Source: Flavobacterium sp.
GTDB lineage: Bacteria > Bacteroidota > Bacteroidia > Flavobacteriales > Flavobacteriaceae
Assembly (NCBI RefSeq): GCF_013822155.1
Contig: NZ_PNJW01000012.1
Span: 1 to 64,000 of the forward strand
Direction of reading: 5' to 3'
DNA length: 64,000 bases
The notes below the pieces were generated by a model, which did not search any database, was not told where the DNA came from, and saw only the letters and a program-made list of their open reading frames with translations. Position numbers and translations under genes: made by a program. Below, in pieces: positions 38,715-48,432 of this stretch (position 1 is its first letter; the number at the start of each line of letters is the position of its first letter).

Positions 38715-40316
38715 ATGGCAGTATTACAAAAAGGCAAATCAAATTATCCATTTTGGGGAGCATCCATAAATCTAATCACTGGACTAGATCCTTTAGGACT
38801 GCAAACAACATCAGAGGCTACCTATGCCACTATGTTGCCAGGTATTTCTAACTTGACTAATCGTCTCCGTTATTATGGTTTTTATTGCTGGCTGTTAGAT
38901 TTTTATTTCAAAAATGAAAAGCAAGGCAACTCAAAAGAACAATATCGTTTTATCCGCAGAGCTGAATTGATGATTGCCATAATTATGCAAAGCGAGCGTA
39001 AAGGAGTTCAACAGATAACAGGAAGTAACTTTGCTTCAAACCTAATAAATACAGCTGAGGACACTTATTTTGACTTAGCCGAAGGAGCAGACAAGGACAA
39101 TACCGATAAAAATGTTTATTGGAAATATCCGTCCGGTGCATTCGGACAATATTATTATGGAGCAATGCAGGCACTTTCCTTAATTATTACAGCAATAAAT
39201 GATGATGGAGATGTTATTTACAACATTAGTAAACCACACCCAAGACAAAAAGTTTCTGGGAAACAATTAGCCGAGGCTTTTGAAGTTTCATTGTCACCAC
39301 AAATAAAAGAGTTGTTTTATAGTAATATTAAAAAAGGAAAACTTTACCACTCTGATATTTCAGAACTGATAAAATATTTTGCGATTGACACGATACAAAC
39401 AGAAAATGCCGAATGGCAACTATATGTGGAAATGTTTTTGGACAAAGACGAACCAAGTCAAGAAATGGAAGAACGTTTTACTTTTCACAGAAAGGAAACA
39501 ATTTTGTCACTGTTAAATACAGCTGTTAAAAATGAAAATAATTACGACTGGTATAGATTTCTATTGGAAAGTTACCGAAAGAAATTGGGCACAAATAGTT
39601 ATCCTGAAACGGAAACTAATATTGGCTGGTACTGCTATCAATTAAATGAGTATTGGCAATACAGTTGCGGAACAATATTTTGGGCTGTATTACAACATCT
39701 TTACGATTTTCAACAAGACCAATATCTGCCATTGTTTGTAAAGAAATTTTCAAGCAGTATTACAAATGAAATATGCAAAGAGCTAAAGCAAGCCATAGAG
39801 CCAACAAGTTCACTTGCAGAAATTTTGGTGTTAATCACTGATACAGAAGACGAAGAAAACATCAAAAAGGAAATTGATGCAACAAACGACCCTGTTATGG
39901 CAGCAAAATATGGCTTTATGCTTTTGCTTCAAATATTCAAGAATAATAGAGAGCAACTTCATCCATTGAAAGAATTTATGAGCAGAAAAAAGATAGAAAG
40001 GGATGGGAATATGGTTGATGGCATCTTGACAGTTCACACAGCAGAAAATGACACACTTCAAGATTTTGTTGAACAATTTATTTTACGCAAAATTATTTAC
40101 AGGCACTCAATGGTTGCACTCAGAAAAATGGGCAACGGCTCACAGGCTACCCACAAATTTTTTATTGAGGAACAATACATCCGTTTCATAGATACATTTC
40201 CACCAAGAAACACATCGCCAAGAATGAACGCCTTGCAAAACATAATGTTTGATTTACAGGTAATCAACGACCAAAGGGTTTTATCGCCATTACATAAGAA
40301 ACTTTTGATTGACTGA
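38715..40316 (+). CDS. Hypothetical 533-aa protein, first gene of two-gene operon
   Basis: Long ORF; stop TGA overlaps next gene's ATG (tgATGA); no family recognised. Confidence 0.8.
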   Translation: MAVLQKGKSNYPFWGASINLITGLDPLGLQTTSEATYATMLPGISNLTNRLRYYGFYCWLLDFYFKNEKQGNSKEQYRFIRRAELMIAIIMQSERKGVQQITGSNFASNLINTAEDTYFDLAEGADKDNTDKNVYWKYPSGAFGQYYYGAMQALSLIITAINDDGDVIYNISKPHPRQKVSGKQLAEAFEVSLSPQIKELFYSNIKKGKLYHSDISELIKYFAIDTIQTENAEWQLYVEMFLDKDEPSQEMEERFTFHRKETILSLLNTAVKNENNYDWYRFLLESYRKKLGTNSYPETETNIGWYCYQLNEYWQYSCGTIFWAVLQHLYDFQQDQYLPLFVKKFSSSITNEICKELKQAIEPTSSLAEILVLITDTEDEENIKKEIDATNDPVMAAKYGFMLLLQIFKNNREQLHPLKEFMSRKKIERDGNMVDGILTVHTAENDTLQDFVEQFILRKIIYRHSMVALRKMGNGSQATHKFFIEEQYIRFIDTFPPRNTSPRMNALQNIMFDLQVINDQRVLSPLHKKLLID

Positions 40317-42967
40317 TGATACTAGAAAGAGAAAACATACTAACATTAATAGGAAGCAGAAGATATCATTCTGCAATTCTTACTACCTTCAGCTTTGACT
40401 TTTATTTTTTTGAAATGAAAGCAATGAAATGGTTGCGTTCTTGTGGCGTGAGAAACATCAACGTTTTTATTGACGGACATTATTATTCAGAGTTAATGCA
40501 ACAAGCTACAGGAGAAGAAATGCAACTTTCTGCCGGTTATTCACTTTATCCTGTTTTCCAAAAGTCAGTATTCCATCCAAAAATTTGGATGTTGTTTGGT
40601 GAAAAAGAAGGGTTGCTTATTGTTGGTTCCGGAAACCTTACAAATTCTGGAAATGGTAACAATGATGAGATTTGGGGAGCATTTCATTTTGATATTCGTT
40701 CAACCGAAAATTCATCAATCTTTTCGTCAGCTTGGGATTATCTATCAACTCTTTCTTCGTCAGTTAAGGGACAGATGAATGAAAAAACTACAAAATGGAT
40801 ACTTGAACATTCTAAATGGCTGAATGAATTGCCAAAGACAAGACCATTTCAATTTTTCGAAACGTCGCAAAAAGAGAAGGTTGCTTTCCTGTTTAATACT
40901 GAAACAACTTCTATTTGGAACGAACTTTTAAAACATCTTAGCAATGAGAAAGTAGTAGAAATAACTACCATTTCTCCATATTATGACAAGAATGGGAAAG
41001 TATTACAAGAACTCAATTCTCTTTTTCCTTCAGCCACAGTAAAAGTTATATTGGATGAAAGTGGGTTAATCCCTTCTACAATGCAAGTGAGCAAAGCTTT
41101 TACATTTTACGATTGGTGTTATGCCGGCGTAAGCAAAGTGCAATATGCAAAATCTGGAAACTCAAAATCAAAACTTCACGGGAAGATTATTCATTGCAAG
41201 ACAAAAAATGGAAAAGAGTTTTGCCTGTTCGGTAGTGCCAATATTACACCTGCAGGGTTGGGATTATTGGGCAAAAATTCAAATGCAGAAGTTTCACTTC
41301 TTATTCAGTCAGAAAAAGGTGGATTGTTAAATCAATTAGGCATAAAACTGAAAACAAGCAATAGTAAAAGCCTTGATGAATTTGCAACGACTACAAGTAA
41401 ATCAATTTATGAAACTATAATCGAGAATAATCAATACAAACTGCAACTGCTATCGGCAGAGTTGATTTATGATGAATTTATACTTCATTCCAATGGTACT
41501 TATACCGATGAATTCAGGATTGTCTTCTTCGATAAGCAAAACCGATTTTTGTATTCCAAAACATTCTCAAATTATGGGAAAGAACTAAAAACAAAACTTA
41601 ATTTGGAATTAGGCACTTTCCAATATGTGCAATTGACAAATATTAATGACGAGATTATCTCTAATAAACTTTTGATTTCAGATTATTTCCTCTTGGCGAA
41701 AACGCATCCTAATCCAAAGACAGAGGAAATTGAAAAAATTTATAGCGAAATCCAAAATGGAGAGCTGAGTAAAGTTCTCGACCTGTTGCATTATGCAATC
41801 TTTGATGAAACAGAAAATGAAACAGGAGCTAGCTTTTTAGATAGTAGGAGAAACACGTTTACAAAGCTGAATGATTACAAAGAACCTGAAAAACTTTACG
41901 ATCGCTCTTCTTATAAAACAATAGAAAATTCTGGATTTGAAAAAAACCTTCTACTCTCTTCTCTTTCCCTACGTGTCTTAGATGTTTTGAAGTTCATAAA
42001 TTTAAATGGACTTTCAACGAATAAGCAAGCTGATATAAGTATTGATGAGCAAGAAGACGATTTAGGTAACATAAATGGAAATGAGGAAGGAGAAGTGGCA
42101 ACTGTTCGTAACCTCTCTTTTGCTGTGCTTAAATCTGAAAAAAGAAAGTTGATGAACTACTTTGATAACCTTTACCATTACCAACAAGAAATTCTTTATG
42201 GGTATAATCGACCAAAAACATATAGGCCTACACTTACAGATTTGACTAAATATTTAATCGCTCTTGAGTTGATAAATGAATATGGAGGGAAATCTGCAAA
42301 GTATGACGAACAAGGAACACAACATTTTTTCAGTTATTTGCCCTTAGTAGATAACTATGATAATAACAATGTAAAAGGTTGTTGTTTAAACTTAATTGGC
42401 GACTTTTTGATGCTGGCAAGAAGCGGATTTAAAGCGTATGAATTTGACTACACCAAAAAGAAAATTGAGGAACTAAAAAAAGAGGCGCTCATAAGCACAA
42501 TTGTTTGCTTGGTAAACAATCGCTGGAAAGATGATGAATTGCATTACTTTTTTACGATGGTTTTAAATGCACTTCATCATTTAGGTTGCAAAAATGCAGA
42601 TGATTTCAATGCCAACTTCGAAGAGTTGAAAACCAAAATTAACAGTAGAATTTCTGAGTTGAAAAACAGGACAAAGGGATTTGAAAAAAACTTAGAGATA
42701 TTTTACAGAAAACTTTGTCCATCGTTTATAAAGGTAATTAAACAGATTGAAGATAAGACCTTTGATACCTCCGCAGTTCAGGGTCAAATTATTTACAAAT
42801 CGCCTTGGGGCTATAGCTACGTTCAGTCCGTTACAAAAACAAACGATTTCAGTTTAATCAGACCAGGCTTTATGTGGGATGATAATAAGGAAGATTACAT
42901 AAAGCATAGCCCAGACGAAATTTATTTACCTTTAAAGCTTACATCTTTTATATGTACTGATTTGTAG
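40316..42967 (+). CDS. Phospholipase D-like (HKD) domain protein, 883 aa
   Basis: Two HxK sites: 'VFHPKIWMLFGEKEGLLIVGSGNLTNSG' and 'KLHGKIIHCKTKNGKEFCLFGSANITPAGL'. Confidence 0.85.
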   Translation: MILERENILTLIGSRRYHSAILTTFSFDFYFFEMKAMKWLRSCGVRNINVFIDGHYYSELMQQATGEEMQLSAGYSLYPVFQKSVFHPKIWMLFGEKEGLLIVGSGNLTNSGNGNNDEIWGAFHFDIRSTENSSIFSSAWDYLSTLSSSVKGQMNEKTTKWILEHSKWLNELPKTRPFQFFETSQKEKVAFLFNTETTSIWNELLKHLSNEKVVEITTISPYYDKNGKVLQELNSLFPSATVKVILDESGLIPSTMQVSKAFTFYDWCYAGVSKVQYAKSGNSKSKLHGKIIHCKTKNGKEFCLFGSANITPAGLGLLGKNSNAEVSLLIQSEKGGLLNQLGIKLKTSNSKSLDEFATTTSKSIYETIIENNQYKLQLLSAELIYDEFILHSNGTYTDEFRIVFFDKQNRFLYSKTFSNYGKELKTKLNLELGTFQYVQLTNINDEIISNKLLISDYFLLAKTHPNPKTEEIEKIYSEIQNGELSKVLDLLHYAIFDETENETGASFLDSRRNTFTKLNDYKEPEKLYDRSSYKTIENSGFEKNLLLSSLSLRVLDVLKFINLNGLSTNKQADISIDEQEDDLGNINGNEEGEVATVRNLSFAVLKSEKRKLMNYFDNLYHYQQEILYGYNRPKTYRPTLTDLTKYLIALELINEYGGKSAKYDEQGTQHFFSYLPLVDNYDNNNVKGCCLNLIGDFLMLARSGFKAYEFDYTKKKIEELKKEALISTIVCLVNNRWKDDELHYFFTMVLNALHHLGCKNADDFNANFEELKTKINSRISELKNRTKGFEKNLEIFYRKLCPSFIKVIKQIEDKTFDTSAVQGQIIYKSPWGYSYVQSVTKTNDFSLIRPGFMWDDNKEDYIKHSPDEIYLPLKLTSFICTDL

Positions 42968-42994
42968 GTTTAGCAGAAATCGAACTACTCTGGA

Positions 42995-43810
42995 CTATCC
43001 GTCTTTTGGTTCCTTAAGTCCTGTTCTATAAGTGTTATCGAGTTTATTATGGATTATTGTTGCTACAACCAAAACTTCTGTCATTTGTGAGAGTTGGGTA
43101 TCCTCTAATATTTTTGGATTGTGCGCTTTTGGATTTCTATACATAGAAAAAAACCCTTTACAGAAGTTTCCAAAGCCCTTATGTTCACTTTCTTCGCTTG
43201 GATTATTAAGGGTATTAAAAGCAAGCATAGGTCTTTTTTCCTTTCCCAACGCAAAACAATCATCAACTAAATCTGCTCCGTCTGAAGTATAGCCACTCTT
43301 TTGCCTAAGCCTTTCTGCAACACTTTTTGTAATTTCAAGTATAGCGTGAAAATAATTTTCCTTTAACCATTCAGCTTCACAGTAAGGCAAAATTTCTGAA
43401 TGAACTCCAATGCCGTGTACTTTTTCTTTGATTTTAAGTGACCTGCTTTTAGCTTCTGAAATGGTTTTAGCCCTATCAACTTGTCGGGGTTGCCCAGTTT
43501 TATCAATTTCTATCCCTTCATAAACGAGTTTCTCATTCATAGTCGTTCTATCTTTTTCAAATTCATCTTCTGAATTATATCTTTTTGGGTTTAATAACCT
43601 GACAACAAATGCCAATACATTATTTCCGCAACTGTCTTGTTCTTGTCTTTCTTTTAGCGCATAAAAGAGTCTATCTGTTTTGTTTGTACCGTATTGAGAT
43701 TGAGAAATACCAGCACCAGATAAATGTTCTGTAATTTTGGTATGGGTCAGCATATTTGAAACTATATCAGATATATTTCGCAGGGTTATGTCATCAAAGG
43801 ATTTTGTCAT
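42995..43810 (-). CDS. TIGR02391/Hypoth_ymh-like HEPN-superfamily protein
   Basis: 'YFHAILEITKSVAERLRQKSGYTSDGADLVDDCFA...GFFSMYRNPKAHNP' with R-x4-H HEPN-like motif (RNPKAH). Confidence 0.75.
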   Translation of the reverse strand: MTKSFDDITLRNISDIVSNMLTHTKITEHLSGAGISQSQYGTNKTDRLFYALKERQEQDSCGNNVLAFVVRLLNPKRYNSEDEFEKDRTTMNEKLVYEGIEIDKTGQPRQVDRAKTISEAKSRSLKIKEKVHGIGVHSEILPYCEAEWLKENYFHAILEITKSVAERLRQKSGYTSDGADLVDDCFALGKEKRPMLAFNTLNNPSEESEHKGFGNFCKGFFSMYRNPKAHNPKILEDTQLSQMTEVLVVATIIHNKLDNTYRTGLKEPKDG

Positions 43811-43837
43811 TCAATAATTGTTCTATTTTAAAATTAG

Positions 43838-44110
43838 TTATCTTGATTTTTGTATCTCCACATTTTGTTTTTCTTTATCTTTCTTTTCACGAGAATAAAC
43901 CCATAATGACAAAAGTCCATAAATAATCAGTGCATAAGCTACCCATTTACCAAACTTTTCAAGCAATTTAATAGTAAGCGAACTTTCATAAGATGAAAAT
44001 CCTTCTGCTCCCATAGGGCTACGTCTGTAAAACTTTCGCCGGTTAATCCAGTAGCGAAGTCCCAAGCCTGCAACCAAAAATATGATGCCTATTATCAATG
44101 ATGCGATCAT
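43838..44110 (-). CDS. Small membrane protein
   Basis: 90 aa, two TM segments. Confidence 0.55.
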   Translation of the reverse strand: MIASLIIGIIFLVAGLGLRYWINRRKFYRRSPMGAEGFSSYESSLTIKLLEKFGKWVAYALIIYGLLSLWVYSREKKDKEKQNVEIQKSR

Positions 44111-44169
44111 AACAAAAACACTTTATATTCACCTTTTAAATTTACAAAAATTTAGCTTCGATTACTCAA

Positions 44170-44213
44170 AAGAAAGAAATCCTGCTTTTTGTGGCAGGAT
44201 TTCTTTCTTTTTT
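44170..44213. terminator. Terminator hairpin aaagaaatcctgctttttgtggcaggatttctttctttttt
   Basis: Long stem at the end of the tra operon. Confidence 0.8.
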
Positions 44214-44664
44214 AATCAGTACTGTTAAACTGAAAACTTATCTGCTTTTCATTCCCGAAGCTGTCCGAAATCCAAACCACAAAGGATTGTGATACGGCAG
44301 ATGTTGAGGTGTAATACAACCGAAACTGCTCCGTTGGTAATTGGTACAGATCGTTAGGCAGATACGGTGGTTCATCGTAGTATCGCAACGTTCCCTGTCC
44401 GTCAAATTGAAAGTAGCGGAGAAAATATTGCGTGTTGCTGTAATTGCCTGTTCGCTGTATGGTAATCCGTATCTCTACGGTCTGCCCACTGGCAACATCT
44501 TTGGGTACAGGCATTACTTTGACCTCAAAAGGGAAATCGTTCTGTATTTCGAGTTCATCGTCTTTGCTACAAGATACCAACGTAACCGAAGCTGTGAGGA
44601 TTGCTAAGAACATATATATTAGTAGTAATCCTATTCTGAATTTATTGAAAAATATTGTCATCAT
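44212..44664 (-). CDS. traQ: Conjugal transfer protein TraQ-like (DUF3872)
   Basis: 'NDFPFEVKVMPVPKDVASGQTVEIRITIQRTGNYSNTQYFLRYFQFDGQGTL'. Confidence 0.8.
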   Translation of the reverse strand: MMTIFFNKFRIGLLLIYMFLAILTASVTLVSCSKDDELEIQNDFPFEVKVMPVPKDVASGQTVEIRITIQRTGNYSNTQYFLRYFQFDGQGTLRYYDEPPYLPNDLYQLPTEQFRLYYTSTSAVSQSFVVWISDSFGNEKQISFQFNSTD

Positions 44665-44672
44665 TTTACGTT

Positions 44673-45233
44673 TTAAAAATTAAATCTTAATCCCACACCT
44701 GCTGACGGTCGGAGTTGTTCCAAATCCGTACCCCATAAGATTTTTGCACGTCCTTGCAGGACTAACACAAAACGGTCAGATAGATACGTTTCAAAAGTGA
44801 GTCGTCCACCTGCTCCATAGATGAAGGTGTCCTGGCTCAGTATTTTCGCTCCGTCATACAACATTGCTTCTCCACGGTTGATGCTTTCATAACCGACTAC
44901 GCCTGTTATTCCAGCATTCAAAGTGATATTTTTACGGGCATCGCCTAACAAGAAGAAACTGTAACCACCCTCTGCGGTATAAGTTTCCTGTGGTATGCGA
45001 AGGTCTTTGTAATTGTGATATTGATGCGTATATTCCAATGCCCAAAGCTGATAGTTACTGTTTTTACCGTTTACTGTCATTGCTACATTGATATAATAAT
45101 TGTTAGCTATTTTATCATCAGATAGTACACCAGCACTCACTTCCAATCCTTTTTGTTTGGGTAACATTCTTTGTGCCTGTGTAACCGTGATGATCATAAA
45201 TATGAGCATCACGGTATAGATATACTTTTTCAT
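44673..45233 (-). CDS. traO: Conjugal transfer protein TraO
   Basis: 'MLPKQKGLEVSAGVLSDDK...GGYSFFLLGDARKNITLNAGITGVVGYE'. Confidence 0.85.
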   Translation of the reverse strand: MKKYIYTVMLIFMIITVTQAQRMLPKQKGLEVSAGVLSDDKIANNYYINVAMTVNGKNSNYQLWALEYTHQYHNYKDLRIPQETYTAEGGYSFFLLGDARKNITLNAGITGVVGYESINRGEAMLYDGAKILSQDTFIYGAGGRLTFETYLSDRFVLVLQGRAKILWGTDLEQLRPSAGVGLRFNF

Positions 45234-45254
45234 ATTATTTGCTTTAAAAGGTTA

Positions 45255-46154
45255 TTAAAATTTTAAGTGCATATTGTTAATCAAACGAGCATTGATTAAG
45301 TCGGAATTTTCTATCTGAAGCGTTTGATGCCTACCTCCGTTTTTCTCGAAAATCTCAATCAACAGTACCTTGTCATCGACAATTGTAAACTGATCTAAGA
45401 GGAACACATTTTGTTCAATTATTTTTCCTCCAATCTCATCCAGTGGTCTGTAAATACGAAGTGGTATCATTGGTCTTTCCTGAACTACGGTACGCTTAGC
45501 TACCTTTTTGTCCACCACTTTGAAATTGATAAAATCAATTTGGAAAGGCACATTTGTACGGTTTCTCAATTCCGTATGAAAATAGTATTTACCGTTGTGG
45601 ATGTAAATTCCTTTTAGAATAAACTGAATTCCGAAATTTTTAGCCCCAATATGCTTTACGATACGTTTGTCTTTTTTGTAGATAGTTTCCAGTAACAAAT
45701 TTGCCAACGAAGGAGAATCTATTCCCAATTCTTCAAACAGAGCTTCGTTTTCCATACTTCTGTTTGCGGATTTGCGGATCTTTAGCAGATCAATATTCAG
45801 TATCTCAGGACATGCGGCATAAAGCACATTGAAATTGTAGAAATGTCCATCATCAGTAATCACCGAAAAGTTCGTTTCTTCCTTAAAATCTTTAAGTGCA
45901 GCTTTGACACGCAATACATTTTCCGCATCCTCAGCCTTTCCTGCAATTAAGTTCCCACTACCTAAATCCACATAACGGATAGCCGCCGGAAAAATAAGAT
46001 GGGAAGTCTTGTCATAAGTTACTTCCATATTGTAAGGTTCGATTCTACCTAAAGGAAGTGTTGTATTCTTTGATAAATTTTCCTGTGCATTAGACAGGGT
46101 TACATAACCAACAAATAAGGCTAAAGCCAATACGTTTTTTAAAATCTGTTTCAT
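45255..46154 (-). CDS. traN: Conjugative transposon protein TraN
   Basis: 'NMEVTYDKTSHLIFPAAIRYVDLGSGNLIAGKAEDAENVLRVKA'. Confidence 0.9.
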   Translation of the reverse strand: MKQILKNVLALALFVGYVTLSNAQENLSKNTTLPLGRIEPYNMEVTYDKTSHLIFPAAIRYVDLGSGNLIAGKAEDAENVLRVKAALKDFKEETNFSVITDDGHFYNFNVLYAACPEILNIDLLKIRKSANRSMENEALFEELGIDSPSLANLLLETIYKKDKRIVKHIGAKNFGIQFILKGIYIHNGKYYFHTELRNRTNVPFQIDFINFKVVDKKVAKRTVVQERPMIPLRIYRPLDEIGGKIIEQNVFLLDQFTIVDDKVLLIEIFEKNGGRHQTLQIENSDLINARLINNMHLKF

Positions 46155-46180
46155 CTTTCTGAGTTTTTATATAATTACTA

Positions 46181-47494
46181 TTATTTTTTAGGTACCAAAA
46201 AAAGCTGGTGACCTGCTTTGAGTGTTATCTTGGGGGTATTCATTTTTTTGGAAAAATAACCGGAAGTTCCCTGTACTAGTCCTTTGCTTAAATCTGCTGT
46301 CAGTTGCTGACCCGGAGATGAAGTCAACATTATATTCGTTCCGGTAGAGGTTCCCATTCCTGAAGCAATTTCTTTTAAAGCGTTCATCTCAGGAGCATAA
46401 GGAACATATAACCCCTGCTGTCCATCCAGATCATAGGCTATAATATCTACAGGAAGAATAGAACCTTCCAATTCCATCGAAGTTACTTGTAACATTAACC
46501 TACCATTGTTCATTTTTACCGATGCAGTAGTTAATAATGTCCCTATTGGAATAATCCTGTTTCCAACACGTGCCGATTCCAATAAACGAAGACGGACACT
46601 ACTGCCTATAGAAACGGTTTGCATGTCATGCACACAGGCACGTATGCTGTTTTTAGGAGCAGAAGGTTCTAAAACGCTTCCCACAGTATGGAAATTTCGA
46701 TTACGCTGCTGACTCCAGTCGGCCAGAAATTCTGCATTTGTCGGTTCTCGATACAGAGAAGATATCGGTTGCTTTTTAACAGAAAAGACCGGTTCTATCG
46801 GTTCTCTCCGAGTATTTCCTTGAGCACTTGTTTTAGATTTAATTGTATCGCCTGTCTGTGGGAAATACTTGGCGGCCATTTCATATGACTTCTCCATTAA
46901 TATTAACTGGTTTTCCATCGGATTTTGCGGACTTTCTTTTTGTGCCAGTTGCCCTTTCAATTCTTCCAGTTCCTTGCGTAAAGCATCGGTTTCACGATTT
47001 CCTTCGTAAAATGTTCCCAAAGTGTTTTGCATATTACGGTAGCTCTTCAGAGCTGCATTAGTTTTGCTCTGTGGTTTTCCGTAAGAATTGACAACAGCTT
47101 CTTCTTCCAGTTGTTCAATATCAGGTTGCTCCATTTCAGTACTGTCCGTATTCCAATAATCAGATAAAGCCATCAGTGTAGCTTTTTTTTCCCTTTCTTT
47201 TTGTTCCATCATTTCCTGCTCGTAAGCCTTTTGCTTGTCTGCCTGCAGTCCTGCATCAGTAGCCTGTGGAACAGCATCATTAATTCCTACATCTTCAGGC
47301 AGCTTTTTATTAGGCTCTGGAGCGAAAATCATATACAAACATCCTAAAAAGACTATTATCATTAACCCGAAAATCATCGGTTTCTTGAACCGTTCAATCC
47401 TGCCGGATGAAATATTCTGCGGGTTATCGGAGTCCGTTTTTCGGTTTCCTTCTGTTACCAGAATATCTGGTCTCTTTTTTTCGTTTTCTTTCAT
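46181..47494 (-). CDS. traM: Conjugative transposon protein TraM
   Basis: 'KRPDILVTEG', single TM, 'ACVHDMQTVSIGSSVRLRLLESARVGNRIIPIGT'. Confidence 0.9.
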   Translation of the reverse strand: MKENEKKRPDILVTEGNRKTDSDNPQNISSGRIERFKKPMIFGLMIIVFLGCLYMIFAPEPNKKLPEDVGINDAVPQATDAGLQADKQKAYEQEMMEQKEREKKATLMALSDYWNTDSTEMEQPDIEQLEEEAVVNSYGKPQSKTNAALKSYRNMQNTLGTFYEGNRETDALRKELEELKGQLAQKESPQNPMENQLILMEKSYEMAAKYFPQTGDTIKSKTSAQGNTRREPIEPVFSVKKQPISSLYREPTNAEFLADWSQQRNRNFHTVGSVLEPSAPKNSIRACVHDMQTVSIGSSVRLRLLESARVGNRIIPIGTLLTTASVKMNNGRLMLQVTSMELEGSILPVDIIAYDLDGQQGLYVPYAPEMNALKEIASGMGTSTGTNIMLTSSPGQQLTADLSKGLVQGTSGYFSKKMNTPKITLKAGHQLFLVPKK

Positions 47495-47504
47495 ATTATC
47501 ATTT

Positions 47505-47771
47505 TTATTGGTTATTATTAAACTTTTGTACGCTGTCTGCTTTGGGTATATTCATCTTTTTGATAGCTGGAATCTGAATATGCCTGATTTCCATATTTTT
47601 ATCTTGCTTTGTGAATTCAGACCATTCACTTGCAACAGTGATAATCCCCAGCAATACATATAGTCCCAAAGCAATTAATATGGCTTTTTTTCTCTGTTGG
47701 GGAGAAAGGTTTTCACACCATTCTTCTATCCGCTTATTCAACGCATCTAAATAGTCTAAAATCTTTTTCAT
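47505..47771 (-). CDS. traL: TraL-like conjugation protein
   Basis: Position between TraK and TraM; single TM. Confidence 0.65.
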   Translation of the reverse strand: MKKILDYLDALNKRIEEWCENLSPQQRKKAILIALGLYVLLGIITVASEWSEFTKQDKNMEIRHIQIPAIKKMNIPKADSVQKFNNNQ

Positions 47772-47777
47772 AATCTT

Positions 47778-48401
47778 TTATCGTTGAATGACCTGTATAT
47801 CCTTGTTTTCCAATACACCGAATTTTTCAATGGTAAATCCCTGCGGGTTGTTATCCGAACGCACCGAGTTAACCAAAAGGCAGGAAGTAATAAGACTTCT
47901 CTGGGTTACATTACTGGAACGGATGATGAACTGCTTGGCAAATGTTTTTACCAAATATGGATATTGGTTAAAATCACATTGGATGCTGTCCACCTCAATA
48001 CGTTGCTGTACGTTACCGCTTATGATGCGATTGTAATAGCCCTTTTCGGATAAGTCCTTATAGTAATCGAAAGCACTTTTATCAGCCAGGTAAAAAGCCC
48101 GTTTCATATTACTTTCAATTGCCTGCTTATCTGGTGCTAAAGTGAAAAACAACTCGTGAAAGCGACGGATATGCTCACGGGCTTCTACCGGCTTGTTGAT
48201 CGAGGCATCCTGAGAAAGTGCCACCATAAGGGATTTCCCATTATCCAGCACATAAATTTTTTGTCTTTGTTTTTCGGCAAACTGATACGAATTCCATACG
48301 GTATAACCGGAAATGCCGATGCACAGCAAAGCAAAAACAAGGGCAAAAAGCCTGATTTGTCTAAAACTATTTTCTATGTTCCTTAAAATTTTAAATTCCA
48401 T
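47778..48401 (-). CDS. traK: Conjugative transposon protein TraK
   Basis: 'LRNIENSFRQIRLFALVFALLCIGISGYTVW...QKIYVLDNGKSLMVALSQDASINKPVEAREHIRRFHELFFTLAPD'. Confidence 0.9.
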   Translation of the reverse strand: MEFKILRNIENSFRQIRLFALVFALLCIGISGYTVWNSYQFAEKQRQKIYVLDNGKSLMVALSQDASINKPVEAREHIRRFHELFFTLAPDKQAIESNMKRAFYLADKSAFDYYKDLSEKGYYNRIISGNVQQRIEVDSIQCDFNQYPYLVKTFAKQFIIRSSNVTQRSLITSCLLVNSVRSDNNPQGFTIEKFGVLENKDIQVIQR

Positions 48402-48432
48402 TTTTCATTTATTTTAAATTGGTTAATACGCG

